Below, one piece after another: positions 27,717-36,718 of a DNA stretch of 64,000 nt (its first letter is position 1; every line of letters begins with the position of its first letter). The notes under the pieces are model-generated. The model made no database searches, was not told where the DNA came from, and worked only from the letters and a program-made list of their open reading frames with translations. A program made the translations under genes and the position numbers. The DNA is from Dickeya zeae NCPPB 2538 (GTDB lineage Bacteria > Pseudomonadota > Gammaproteobacteria > Enterobacterales > Enterobacteriaceae): the NCBI RefSeq assembly GCF_000406165.1, contig NZ_CM001977.1:3606517-3670516 (forward strand), given 5' to 3'.

Positions 27717-27930
27717 AGAGCCTATCCCAATAGGCGTTATTGGCGTGGCCAGTTTGGACACGGGAAGCCGCGCAGACAACATGCGTTGCATGTTGAACGG
27801 ACAAAGCACTTTGTCCGGCCCAACGGGCGAGCGCAGCGAGTAACCCGGAGCGTACACGTAGTACGTGAGGATTTCGAGCACTGCCCAGGGCCAAAATGGC
27901 AAGTGAAATAGCCCTAATGGGATAGGCTCT
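27717..27930. repeat. 214-bp MITE-like palindromic element
   Basis: Bounded by terminal inverted repeats AGAGCCTATCCCA / TGGGATAGGCTCT. Internally it has several self-complementary blocks: CAACATGC-GTT-GCATGTTG, GGACAAAG-CA-CTTTGTCC and CGTAC-ACGTA-GTACG. No reading frame of a transposase. The right end supplies the last base of the elaA stop codon. Looks like a non-autonomous element mobilised in trans; copy number must be checked genome-wide. Confidence 0.65.
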
Positions 27931-28385
27931 TACCCCGCGGTTCGCATCGGCACGTGGGGAATACCGTCCTCGTCGTAACCTTCACCACACACCACAAAGC
28001 CAAATTGCTGGTAAAAGTGCTGCAAATGCGCCTGAGCCGAGAGGTATTGCGCCCGCCCCGGCCAGTGACGAGCACAAACGGCCTGAGCGTGCATCACCAA
28101 CTGATGCCCCAACCGTTGGCCTCGCGCTTCAGGGGAGACAATAACCCGGCCGATCGTGACCACCTCCTGCCGGTCATGTGGTGCCAGCAAGCGCGCACAG
28201 GCGATCAGCCTGCCGTTTTGCCAGGCGGTGACATGCCGGTTACCGTCCACCAGATCCAGCCCGTCCAGGTCCTGATAAGCGCACTGTTGTTCAACCACAA
28301 AAACCTGGCTACGCAGGCGCAAAATGTCATACAACGCATACGGGTTCAGGTCTTTCACCCCCCAGTCATGCCAAATCAGACTCAT
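27930..28385 (-). CDS. elaA: GNAT family acetyltransferase ElaA
   Basis: A 151-residue acetyltransferase of the ElaA type (COG2153), cytoplasmic, substrate unknown. The opening MSLIWHDWGVKDLNPYALYDILRLRSQVFVVEQQCAYQDLDGLD is typical. The acetyl-CoA loop is VIVSPEARGQRLGHQLV (motif R/Q-x-x-G-x-G/A). It starts 11 nt after lplT ends, so aas-lplT-elaA may be one transcript. Its stop codon abuts the MITE-like element, so the element landed exactly at the gene's 3' end. Confidence 0.93.
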   Translation of the reverse strand: MSLIWHDWGVKDLNPYALYDILRLRSQVFVVEQQCAYQDLDGLDLVDGNRHVTAWQNGRLIACARLLAPHDRQEVVTIGRVIVSPEARGQRLGHQLVMHAQAVCARHWPGRAQYLSAQAHLQHFYQQFGFVVCGEGYDEDGIPHVPMRTAG

Positions 28386-28396
28386 TGCCCCTCCCG

Positions 28397-29644
28397 TTAT
28401 TCCTGCTCATCAGACGTTGGTGCGGCAGCAGACGCTGGCCGACGCCGCCACTGGGTTAACTGTACCCAGCACCACAACCCGGCAATCGCCAGCGCAAACA
28501 GTGTGCCGAAACCGATACCGATCGCCAGTACCGGTACGCCGACCTTCACCGCCAGCGAGTAGAGCGCCAGCATCAGCAGCATCGCGCCGTTTTCACCCAG
28601 ATTCTGCACGGCAATGGCGTTACCTGCTCCAACGCTCTCCCGGCCACGTTCTTGCAGCAACGCATTGAGCGGCACGATGAAAAAGCCACCCAACGCCCCC
28701 AATACCAACAGGCAGGCGTAAGCGTTCATCAGGCTATGTTGCAGGGTAAATACCACCACCATCACGCCGATCAACACCCCTGCGGGCAGACAGCGTCGCA
28801 CGGTTTTCAACGTCACCAGTTTACCGGCTGCCGCAGCCCCTACCACAATTCCGACCGCCACCATGGCGTTGAGTAACGTCGGCGTCGAATTGTCGTTAAT
28901 ACCCAATGCCAGCGGTACCCACAGCACCAGCAGGAAACGCAGCGTCACGCCAGCGCCCCAGAACATGCCGGTGCCCACCAGCGAAAAGCGGGTTTCGCCG
29001 TTGCGCCACAGAACCTGGCAGGCATCGAAAAACGAACGGGTCATGCGCGCCGGGCGCCAGGATGCGCCGGGACGTGCGGCAGCGAGTTTCGGAATCAACA
29101 GGTTAGCGGCCAGTGCGATACCGTAAGCCAGCGCACACACCGCCAGCGCGCCGTAGATATGCCAGTCCGCCAGCACACCGCCGACCACCGAACCGGTAAG
29201 AATCGCGGCGATGGTGGAGGCTTCCATCAACCCGTTGGCTTTCACTAACTGATCACCACGGGTGATTTCCCCCAGAATGCCGTATTTGGCCGGGGAATAG
29301 GCCGCCGCCCCCAACCCCACCAGCGTATACCCCAGAAACGGGTTCCCACCCAGGCAAATCCATAACGCGCCAGCCAGCTTCAGGGCGTTGGCAAACATCA
29401 TCACCCGCCCTTTGGCGAAACTGTCAGCAAACTGCCCCACAAACGGTGCCAGCACGATATAGGCGGCGACGAACCCCATTTGCAGGAAGGGCTGGCTCCA
29501 GTCGGGATACGCCAGCGATTTCACCAATGCCAGCGTAGCGAACAGCAGCGCGTTATCGCCGAAGGCCGAGAAAAACTGCGCCACCATCACCGCATTCATA
29601 CTGCGGGAAAACAGTGACGACGTTGGGGAAGTCGTGCGGCTCAT
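28397..29644 (-). CDS. lplT: Lysophospholipid transporter LplT
   Basis: An inner-membrane MFS flippase with about twelve transmembrane helices that moves lysophosphatidylethanolamine and lysophosphatidylglycerol inwards for re-acylation by Aas. 415 residues, slightly longer than the 397 of E. coli. The start MSRTTSPTSSLFSRSMNAVMVAQFFSAFGDNALLF contains the family FSAFGDNALLF motif. The ATG overlaps the aas stop by 4 nt, so translation is coupled with the enzyme that uses its cargo. Confidence 0.95.
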   Translation of the reverse strand: MSRTTSPTSSLFSRSMNAVMVAQFFSAFGDNALLFATLALVKSLAYPDWSQPFLQMGFVAAYIVLAPFVGQFADSFAKGRVMMFANALKLAGALWICLGGNPFLGYTLVGLGAAAYSPAKYGILGEITRGDQLVKANGLMEASTIAAILTGSVVGGVLADWHIYGALAVCALAYGIALAANLLIPKLAAARPGASWRPARMTRSFFDACQVLWRNGETRFSLVGTGMFWGAGVTLRFLLVLWVPLALGINDNSTPTLLNAMVAVGIVVGAAAAGKLVTLKTVRRCLPAGVLIGVMVVVFTLQHSLMNAYACLLVLGALGGFFIVPLNALLQERGRESVGAGNAIAVQNLGENGAMLLMLALYSLAVKVGVPVLAIGIGFGTLFALAIAGLWCWVQLTQWRRRPASAAAPTSDEQE

Positions 29645-31839
29645 GCATCATGCTCCGAAGGGGTAGGCGTGACATCGTCCGCCGCTCCGGCAGGCTGTTC
29701 CGCCCATTGCCGCAGCGTGACGAAATCCGGTTTGCCGCTGCCCAATAGCGGCAATTCTTTCAGGTAACGAATATCCCGCGGCACCGCCAGTTCCGGCACG
29801 CCGCTCGCCCGCGCCTGTGTCAGCAGGCTATCGCGGGTCAGCGCCGCATCGGTAGTAAACAGCACCAGCGCCTCCCCTTTACTGCTGTCGCTGCGGGCGC
29901 TGGCGGCATGTTGGGTGTGTGGCGACGCCTGATTAGCCAGTTGCTCCACGCTCTCCAGCGACACCATTTCTCCGGCCAGCTTGGCAAAGCGTTTTACGCG
30001 GCCCACGATGGTACAAAAACCCTGTTCATCCAGAAAAACGATATCGCCGGTATCGTACCAGTTCGCCTCACGCTGCCCGTGCTCGTTTTCCGCCGCGGGC
30101 GATTCCAGCTCCCCAGGGTTTTCCACTCGCAGGTAACCCTTCATCACATTTGGCCCGCGCAGTTGCAGACGAGCGCCATGATGGATACCTGCAACCGGGA
30201 TCAACCGTGACTCCATACCCGGTAATAATCGGCCGACAGAATGCAGTTTACAGGCCATCGGTACGTTGATAGCCACCACCGGCGCGCACTCCGTCACGCC
30301 GTAGCCTTCCAGAATACGAATGCCAAATTTGTCCTGCCACTGCGTCCGCACCCGTTCGGAGAGTTTTTCCGCCCCGGCCACCACATAACGCAGGCGGGCG
30401 AAATCGTAGGGGTGGGCAAAGCGGGCATAATGCCCGAGGAAGGTCGAGGTACCGAACAGCACCGTGCAGTTACGGTCATACACCAGCTCCGGCACGATGC
30501 GGTAATGCAGCGGGCTGGGATAGAGGAAAATACGCGCGCCGGTCATCAACGGCGTCAGCAACCCGACCGTCAACCCAAACGCGTGGAACAACGGCAAGGC
30601 CGACATAAAACGATCGCGCGGGGTGAAATCGGCCACGGTGCGGATCTGCTCTACGTTAGCCATCAGGCTATTATGAGAATGCACCACCCCTTTCGGGTTG
30701 CCTTCCGAGCCGGACGTAAACAGAATGACCGCCGCGTCATCCGGCTGCTGCGGGCACATAGCGCGCATCGGGAACAGCAAGTGGCACAAGATCCACAGCT
30801 TATCCGACCATGTCACCGTGTCCTTCAGGTCTTCCAGATAGACCCAATTGGCCTCTTTCACCTGCTGCGGCAGATGCGTCAGCTTGCCTTTTTCCAGAAA
30901 CTGCCGTGATGTGACGATGGTTTTGATGCGCGCGGCGCTCATCGCGCTCTGAATGCCTTTCGCCCCAGCGGTATAGTTCAACATCGCCGGTACCCGGCTG
31001 CTGAGCGAGGCGCCAAGCACTGTCGCCGCTGTCACCGTCGCATTGGGCAATAACAACCCGACATGCTCACGTTCCTGGGTAAAACGTTGCAGAATGCGCG
31101 CCACACCGAGTGATTTCTTCAGCAGGCCGTGATAGCTGTCTTCCTTCAGATTGACGTCTTCAATACAGGCAGAGTGGTAACCGTACCGATCGCAGGCGGC
31201 CAGAAACGCCTGATAGAGCGTATGACGCGGGCGCACCGTCATACGTGCGTCCATCATGATGCGATGCAGCGCTTCACCGGCCAGTTCACGGCGCTCACGC
31301 GCCGAAGGGGCAACAGGCATCGGGAGCGTTGTCGGCGGCAGGAAATGCAGTGAAATTTGTGGGAACAGGCGACGACGCAACACCCCGCCCAAACGACCGA
31401 AGTGCGTAAACTCCGGCCCTTCAATACGGACCGGCACCACCGCCGCGCCAGAGCGGGCCGCCACAAACGCCGCACCGCTGTAGATTTTCATCAGTGAGCC
31501 GGTCACGGTAATACGCCCTTCGGGGAACACCACCACCGGACGCCCCTGCTCCACCAGACGGATTAACTGCTTAATAGCCAACGGCTTTGTAGGGTCCAAC
31601 GGCAGAAAATCGATATAGGGCTTCAGCCAGCGCATAAACCAGCTATCAGCAATGCGGGAATAGACAGCAAATACCGGTTTGGTTTGTACCGGTAAGAACA
31701 GCGCCATCAGCACGCCATCGAGAAAAGAAACGTGATTGGGGGTAATCAATATCTTCGATTGCCGGAAACCGCTTTCATCACCCGAGATCTGAATGCGATA
31801 CAGGTGCTTTAGCGCCCAGCGTAAAAAGGTATAAATCAT
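29641..31839 (-). CDS. aas: 2-acyl-GPE acyltransferase / acyl-ACP synthetase
   Basis: A bifunctional membrane-associated enzyme of the lysophospholipid repair cycle: it activates a fatty acid onto bound ACP and transfers it to lyso-PE. The N-terminal PlsC-like part has the HxxxxD motif (H36, D41) and FPEGRITVTG; the C-terminal AMP-binding part has ILFTSGSEGNPKGVVHSH and GYGVTECAPVVAIN. 732 residues. Works with LplT, with which it overlaps. In E. coli it lies beside the omrA/omrB sRNAs and galR, as here. Confidence 0.96.
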   Translation of the reverse strand: MIYTFLRWALKHLYRIQISGDESGFRQSKILITPNHVSFLDGVLMALFLPVQTKPVFAVYSRIADSWFMRWLKPYIDFLPLDPTKPLAIKQLIRLVEQGRPVVVFPEGRITVTGSLMKIYSGAAFVAARSGAAVVPVRIEGPEFTHFGRLGGVLRRRLFPQISLHFLPPTTLPMPVAPSARERRELAGEALHRIMMDARMTVRPRHTLYQAFLAACDRYGYHSACIEDVNLKEDSYHGLLKKSLGVARILQRFTQEREHVGLLLPNATVTAATVLGASLSSRVPAMLNYTAGAKGIQSAMSAARIKTIVTSRQFLEKGKLTHLPQQVKEANWVYLEDLKDTVTWSDKLWILCHLLFPMRAMCPQQPDDAAVILFTSGSEGNPKGVVHSHNSLMANVEQIRTVADFTPRDRFMSALPLFHAFGLTVGLLTPLMTGARIFLYPSPLHYRIVPELVYDRNCTVLFGTSTFLGHYARFAHPYDFARLRYVVAGAEKLSERVRTQWQDKFGIRILEGYGVTECAPVVAINVPMACKLHSVGRLLPGMESRLIPVAGIHHGARLQLRGPNVMKGYLRVENPGELESPAAENEHGQREANWYDTGDIVFLDEQGFCTIVGRVKRFAKLAGEMVSLESVEQLANQASPHTQHAASARSDSSKGEALVLFTTDAALTRDSLLTQARASGVPELAVPRDIRYLKELPLLGSGKPDFVTLRQWAEQPAGAADDVTPTPSEHDA

Positions 31840-32045
31840 CCCACCTCCCTATGTCTAAACAGTAACACTGACGTAATCGTCACCTTGAGGTAAACCGTCA
31901 CGCTGCCCGGTTTGGACCCCACATGCCACGGATTGTTCATGGCGGCCAGCCAAAGGGTTCACCATACCATAAACCGTAGCAAGATTAGCGATGCTCAGGA
32001 GGGGCAGAAAGACAGAGTTAGCAGGGCAAATGTCGGATCGCAGGC

Positions 32046-32136
32046 AAAAAAAAACCTACGCATCCGCGTAGGTTGGTGAAATTTGAATGGTTCAATGTGG
32101 AGAACACATCGATTGTCACCCATCAATACCTCTGGG
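32046..32136 (-). ncRNA. omrA: OmrA/OmrB-type small RNA
   Basis: About 91 nt. The 5' end CCCAGAGGTATTGAT is the conserved seed of OmrA and OmrB. The 3' end is a hairpin AACCTACGC / GCGTAGGTT followed by a run of T, very like the OmrA terminator. The middle is not conserved, as expected. A -10-like TAGAGT lies 7 nt before the 5' end. It is located upstream of aas, between it and lpxO/galR, the same neighbourhood as in E. coli. Only one copy is seen; E. coli has two. In E. coli the RNAs are OmpR-induced and repress outer-membrane receptors and curli/flagellar regulators via Hfq. Confidence 0.88.
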
Positions 32137-32287
32137 ACTTGTTACTCTAAAGACAGTCCCCCTGAATCACTAGCGTTGAATCGAAAGATAACCGTTCGAA
32201 GTGCAACTAACTGTAAAATTCTCAGGTGAGCTGTAATAAAGGCGTGAAAACGCAGCAACATCGCCACTGACGCGCCCGGATCCAGAC

Positions 32288-33190
32288 TTACAACGCCCAC
32301 CAGATCCCTGCGGCGATCCCACCGAACAATGCCCATTTCACCAGATAGTAAACCGGCTTGTTCCAGCTTTTCAGCCGTTTCCCCACTTTGCGTACCGCAT
32401 AGAGATATTTGAAAATCCGATTGATGCCACCGGTACGATCCCCCTCGCTATTCGGCGCAGCTGCAGCACTCATCAGATGACGCCCCAGCCAGTAATTCAC
32501 CGCTTGCGCCCAGCGATAACGCATCGGTCGCTCAATGTCGCAAAACAGGATCAGACGGTTCTGCCCACTTTGATTTTCCGCATAGTGGATATAGGTTTCG
32601 TCGAACAGCACGCCTTCACCATCACGCCAGCTATAACGCTCACCATCGACCTCGATAAAACAACGGTCATCGTTCGGCGTCGACAGCCCCAGGTGGTAGC
32701 GCAGCGAACCGGCATACGGGTCACGGTGGCGCGGCAGTCGGCTTCCGTCCGGCAAGGTGGCGAACATCGCGGCCTTTATCGACGGCACCGAACGCAGCAG
32801 CGCGGTGGTATTGGGGCACAACGCATCCGCCGAGGGGTGAGATTCCTCATACCATTTCAGGTAGAAGCGCTTCCAGCCGGTCTTGAAAAACGAGTTAAAC
32901 CCCGCGTCGTTATACCGATCCGACGCTTTAATCTCCTGCATTGCCAGTAGCCTTTCCCCTTCCTCACGGATCGTCTGCCAGTTCTGCTGTAGCGCCGCCA
33001 GTTCGGGAAAATGATCGGGTTTGAGATACGGCGTCACCGGGACACGGGAAAACAGGTACATAAACGCGTTGAGCGGCGCGGTAAAGGTCGAGTGATCCGA
33101 CAATTGTCGCCAAAATGGATAGCGTATACGACCACGGAAATGGACATAGGCCACCGCCAGAATAAACACCAGCAGAATGATATATTTCAT
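32288..33190 (-). CDS. lpxO: Lipid A 2-hydroxylase LpxO
   Basis: An aspartyl/asparaginyl beta-hydroxylase-family Fe(II)/2-oxoglutarate enzyme that hydroxylates a secondary myristate of lipid A at the inner membrane. The N-terminal membrane segment (MKYIILLVFILAVAYVHFRG) and a C-terminal hydrophobic tail anchor it. Catalytic motif LPRHRDPYAGSLRYHLGL with later GVLFDETYIHYAENQS supplies the HxD...H iron site and R for 2-oxoglutarate. The frame is open to 33298, but the conserved start is the ATG at 33190 with a GGAAGGAAG site. 300 residues. It is divergent from galR. Confidence 0.93.
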   Translation of the reverse strand: MKYIILLVFILAVAYVHFRGRIRYPFWRQLSDHSTFTAPLNAFMYLFSRVPVTPYLKPDHFPELAALQQNWQTIREEGERLLAMQEIKASDRYNDAGFNSFFKTGWKRFYLKWYEESHPSADALCPNTTALLRSVPSIKAAMFATLPDGSRLPRHRDPYAGSLRYHLGLSTPNDDRCFIEVDGERYSWRDGEGVLFDETYIHYAENQSGQNRLILFCDIERPMRYRWAQAVNYWLGRHLMSAAAAPNSEGDRTGGINRIFKYLYAVRKVGKRLKSWNKPVYYLVKWALFGGIAAGIWWAL

Positions 33191-33496
33191 ACAGAGACTT
33201 CCTTCCCTGAGACAGAGGGTTATCCCCATGACTGAGTACCGCACCCAGCGCAAGAGATAGTACGTTGGAAAAACATCGGCACAACATATGTCAAACAACC
33301 CGCTTACGTTTCACTAATATTGCTGCCGGAAGGGAACGGTCGATGGTGTACAAACGGTAAACGCGATGAATGTGATGGGTGAAAGCGGTGAAAGTTGCGA
33401 TCCCCGCCTCTTGCGGCCACGGCCTAATTCCGTGACACTCAGGCAGTCACTTGATTCGACGCCTTATTTTTACATTAAGAACAACAGGAAACCTTC
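33191..33496. other. Divergent lpxO/galR intergenic region
   Basis: 306 bp, no gene seen. It must carry promoters for both neighbours. I did not find a clear GalR-type operator or a PhoP box. Confidence 0.4.
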
Positions 33497-34507
33497 ATGG
33501 CCACCATTAAGGATGTCGCCAGGCTGGCAGGCGTGTCGGTCGCCACCGTATCACGCGTGATCAACGATTCGCCTAAAGCCAGTGAGCACGCACGCAGCGC
33601 CGTTCTGCAGGCCATGCAACAGTTGCAATACCATCCGAACGCCAACGCCCGTGCGCTGGCCCAGCAGTCTACCGAAACACTGGGGCTGGTGGTCTCTGAC
33701 GTGTCCGACCCGTTTTTCGGCACCATGGTCAAAGCGGTGGAGCAGGAAGCCTACCGTACCGGTAATTTTCTGCTGATCGGCAACGGCTACCACATCGCGC
33801 ACAAAGAGCGGCAGGCCATCGAACAGTTGATTCGCCATCGCTGCGCAGCACTGGTGGTGCATGCCAAGATGCTGCCAGATGAAGAGTTGGCGCAACTGAT
33901 GGAGCAGATCCCAGGCATGGTGTTGATTAACCGTATTCTGCCGGGGTACGAGACACGCTGCGTGGCGTTGGATAACCGTTATGGTGCCTGGCTGGCTACC
34001 CGGCATCTGATCCTGCAAGGGCATCGCCAGATTGGTATTTTGTGTTCCAACCATGCGATTTCCGATGCCGATGACCGCCTGGCGGGCTACCGGGACGCGC
34101 TGGCCGAACACGATATTGCACTGGATGAGCAGTTGATCGCCTACGGCGAACCGGATGAAAGCGGCGGCGAAGCGGCGATGACCACGCTGCTGGAGCGCGG
34201 CCGCCCAGTGACGGCGCTGACCTGCTACAACGACCCGATGGCCGCCGGTGCGTTGGCGGTGTTGAGTGATAACGGCATCGAAGTGCCGCGAGACATGTCG
34301 CTTATCGGCTTCGACGATGTGCTGCTGTCGCGTTACCTGCGCCCGCGCCTGACCACCATCCGCTATCCGATTACCGCCATGGCGACACAGGCGGCGCAAA
34401 TTGCGCTGGCGCTGGCGAACAACACACCGCTCCCCAACGCCATCAACCTGTTCCACCCGACGCTGATTCGCCGCCATTCCGTTGCCAGTTTGAATAATGG
34501 GCACTAA
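33497..34507 (+). CDS. galR: Galactose regulon repressor GalR
   Basis: A LacI-family repressor that binds gal operators and is released by galactose. The N-terminal helix-turn-helix MATIKDVARLAGVSVATVSRVINDSPKASEHAR matches GalR/GalS closely, followed by a hinge helix (NANARALAQQ) and a periplasmic-binding-like core. 336 residues, close to the 343 of E. coli. Its place near aas supports GalR rather than GalS. In E. coli the next gene is lysA; here 6.7 kb of other DNA follows. Confidence 0.9.
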   Translation: MATIKDVARLAGVSVATVSRVINDSPKASEHARSAVLQAMQQLQYHPNANARALAQQSTETLGLVVSDVSDPFFGTMVKAVEQEAYRTGNFLLIGNGYHIAHKERQAIEQLIRHRCAALVVHAKMLPDEELAQLMEQIPGMVLINRILPGYETRCVALDNRYGAWLATRHLILQGHRQIGILCSNHAISDADDRLAGYRDALAEHDIALDEQLIAYGEPDESGGEAAMTTLLERGRPVTALTCYNDPMAAGALAVLSDNGIEVPRDMSLIGFDDVLLSRYLRPRLTTIRYPITAMATQAAQIALALANNTPLPNAINLFHPTLIRRHSVASLNNGH

Positions 34508-34558
34508 ATTAGTAAGGCATTAAGATGCCGCAGACACTGGTAAGTCCCTTTAGCTGAA

Positions 34559-34897
34559 GGTGATGGTTTTACGGCGTCAAAAACTGTGCTGAGGCGGGCG
34601 ACTTCGCCGGGTGAGCCGCACGGACGCGGCGAAAACCCGTGCCGCGTCGGACAAAAACGCAAAAAGCGTTTTTGAACAGCGTTTACGCTGGCCCGCAGGG
34701 CGAGCCACAGCATGTGGCGAGTAACCACGTCACGGGTGGCCCGAATAGCGAAGGCGAACACCGAAGGCACCGCGCCAGCGGCACGGTTTAGCCCTCAGCC
34801 AGTGGTCAAGGAGAGGCGGCGTTTGAGCCTCTCCTTGTCGTGCGTGCGACGATGTTGCAAAGGGATACCAACGTCATCAAGCACGAAATTTCTCCCC
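34559..34897 (+). repeat. Dispersed repeat element, copy A (long form)
   Basis: Shares blocks in order with the copies at 58469-58732 and 63255-63521: GCGACTTCGCCGG, CGAAGGCACCGCG, CAGCCAGTGGTCAAGGAGAGG and CTCTCCTTGTCGTGCG. Copy A carries an extra ~75-bp segment (CGTCGGACAAAAACGC ... GAGTAAC) absent from the other two. A strong stem GGAGAGGC / GCCTCTCC near the right end could terminate transcription of galR. Short frames in it encode a recurring basic peptide and are not real genes. 34508-34952 has no other gene. Confidence 0.75.
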
Positions 34898-34952
34898 ACT
34901 CGCAAATGAATCGGCAGTAAAAAACAACAAGGCTGTTTGTCGACAGCACAAA

Positions 34953-35444
34953 TCAGCCGAGAGAACGGTGGTACAACCGCACCTGTTTATCGGGGTACTC
35001 GGGTGCGTCGCCGATGTAACGCCAGCCGTGGCGCTCGTAGTAACCGCTGAAACTGGCGTACAGGTAGAGAGAGTCAAAACCGCGTTCGCGGCTGCATTCG
35101 ATGACAAAACGCTGAAGATCCGCCCCCAGACCGCGATCACGGTAGCGTTCGTCCACATACAGCGCCGCCAGCCACGGGGTTAAATCCTGACGGCTTATCA
35201 AATCACAGCGCCACAGCCCGACCGTACCGACCAGTTGGTCGCCTGCCAGCGCCACGAACGTCAGCGGCAGCGCGCGCTTATCCATGCTGTGGTGCACCAC
35301 GCTGGCAAAAAAATCCCGACTCAGCCCGTCGCCAAATGCCTGCCACAGCCAGTCGACGACCTGCGTCTCGAAATGCGGGTAATCCGCCAGATAGCCAATT
35401 GAGACAGGAGATCCTATCGTTGGCGTAGTTTCCATTGTCGTCAT
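34953..35444 (-). CDS. GNAT family N-acetyltransferase
   Basis: A 163-residue acetyltransferase with the acetyl-CoA motif LYVDERYRDRGLGADLQRFVI and the C-terminal SLYLYASFSGYYERHGWRYIGDAP typical of small-molecule GNAT enzymes. Substrate unknown; the family includes amino-sugar and antibiotic acetyltransferases. Its ATG is 3 nt past the stop of the GntR gene, so the two are translated together. As last gene of the PTS cluster it might modify the imported sugar or its product (inference). Confidence 0.85.
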   Translation of the reverse strand: MTTMETTPTIGSPVSIGYLADYPHFETQVVDWLWQAFGDGLSRDFFASVVHHSMDKRALPLTFVALAGDQLVGTVGLWRCDLISRQDLTPWLAALYVDERYRDRGLGADLQRFVIECSRERGFDSLYLYASFSGYYERHGWRYIGDAPEYPDKQVRLYHRSLG

Positions 35445-35447
35445 ACG

Positions 35448-36215
35448 TCAGACCAGTTTTCCCTGAAAAATGGGCACAGAATCGAACAGGTAGCCGTCAA
35501 ACTCCGGCGCTTCGGCGTCCGAAATTTCCATCAGTGTGGTTTTGACGTTTTCCAGATGCTGCCACATCGCCTGATACGACCCGCTGACGTCGCGACGACG
35601 CAGCGCCGCCAGTATCGTCTGGTGATCCGCCAGCCATTTCAGCCGGTAACCGTGGTTGCCCACATGGCTGTATAGCTGTTGCCAGATAGGGCTTTCGTCC
35701 CGGCAAGACCAGATATTGCTGACAGTTTCCAACAGCATCTGGTTTTGGGTCGCCCCTGCTACCTGCAAGTGAAAGATTTTATCGAAATCGCTGCGGTAAT
35801 CGTTGGCGGCGATAGCCGCCTGTTCCTGCTCCAACGTGCGCCGCAGGATATCAATATCATTGCGGGTCGCCATGCGGGCGGCAAACGCGGCAATGTTGCT
35901 TTCCAGCAGTTGGCGCGCCTGCAACATTTCAAACGCGCCGATACGGTTTTGCGCGTTCGGGGACGGCTCTTCCGCCGACGGCACTCGTAACACGTACACC
36001 CCGGACCCCTGGCGGATATCCACCGTTCCTTCCAGCTCCAGCATCAGCAAGGCTTCACGCACGATGGTACGGCTTACGCCATAGGTCTCCGCAATATTCC
36101 GCTCTGGCGGAAGACGCGACCCGACCGGGTACTCCCCCTGCTGGATTTTCTCCCGCAGGTCACCCCCTATTTCCTGGTATTGCTTTCTGTCTTGTAGAAC
36201 CACAACCTTCGTCAC
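35448..36215 (-). CDS. GntR/FadR-family regulator, UxuR/ExuR-like
   Basis: A 255-residue repressor-type regulator. The winged helix is at about 10-75 (GEYPVGSRLPPERNIAETYGVSRTIVREALLMLELEG); the C-terminal all-helical FCD ligand domain contains FEMLQARQLLESNIAAFAA and FDKIFHLQVAGATQN, almost the wording of E. coli UxuR/ExuR, and the shared ending MWQHLENVK...DGYLFDS. The start is GTG with AGGGTGG upstream. It follows the PTS IIB gene by 177 nt on the same strand. Operators of the UxuR/ExuR shape lie in the divergent promoter at 39657-39765, so this protein is their likely ligand. Confidence 0.88.
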   Translation of the reverse strand: MTKVVVLQDRKQYQEIGGDLREKIQQGEYPVGSRLPPERNIAETYGVSRTIVREALLMLELEGTVDIRQGSGVYVLRVPSAEEPSPNAQNRIGAFEMLQARQLLESNIAAFAARMATRNDIDILRRTLEQEQAAIAANDYRSDFDKIFHLQVAGATQNQMLLETVSNIWSCRDESPIWQQLYSHVGNHGYRLKWLADHQTILAALRRRDVSGSYQAMWQHLENVKTTLMEISDAEAPEFDGYLFDSVPIFQGKLV

Positions 36216-36392
36216 AATGCCACCCTGAACGGCCGAGAATTGAACACCGCTGCCGCCCCGACACGGGGCCGGATACCAGGCTGCTTCCTTTCGTCATCGT
36301 CACTGCGGCTTCACACCGCGTTCGTCAGGTCCACAGCCTAAACACGAACCGGTGCGTCATCCTACACCGGCTCGCGTTTACAGCAATCAGAC

Positions 36393-36710
36393 TCAGTTTA
36401 CCAAACTCAGCGCCTGATCGAGTACCTTTGCACCGTTCAGGGTGCCGTAGGCCACCGAGTCGATAACGGCGATAGGAATGTGATACTCGTCGGTCAGTTT
36501 TTTGTTTTCCGCCAGCTTAAAGCGCACCTGCGGCCCCAGCAGCACGGCGATAATGTCATTGCCGTAAGTCTGCAATTCATCACGCAGGTTCTGTTCCGGG
36601 ATAGCGTAAATCTGATATTCCATACCCCGCGCCGCGGCTTCTTTTTCCATTTTGGTCACCACCAGCGAGGTAGACATGCCTGCTGAGCAGGCCAGTACGA
36701 TCCGTTTCAT
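36393..36710 (-). CDS. PTS IIB subunit, lactose/cellobiose family
   Basis: A 105-residue cytoplasmic phosphocarrier. The N-terminal P-loop with the phosphorylated cysteine is IVLACSAGMSTSLVV (C8). It accepts phosphate from IIA (39778-40104) and hands it to the sugar in the IIC channel (38194-39540). It lies 8 nt after the glycosidase gene, so IIC, glycosidase and IIB form one transcript. Confidence 0.93.
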   Translation of the reverse strand: MKRIVLACSAGMSTSLVVTKMEKEAAARGMEYQIYAIPEQNLRDELQTYGNDIIAVLLGPQVRFKLAENKKLTDEYHIPIAVIDSVAYGTLNGAKVLDQALSLVN

Positions 36711-36718
36711 CTTTCCCC

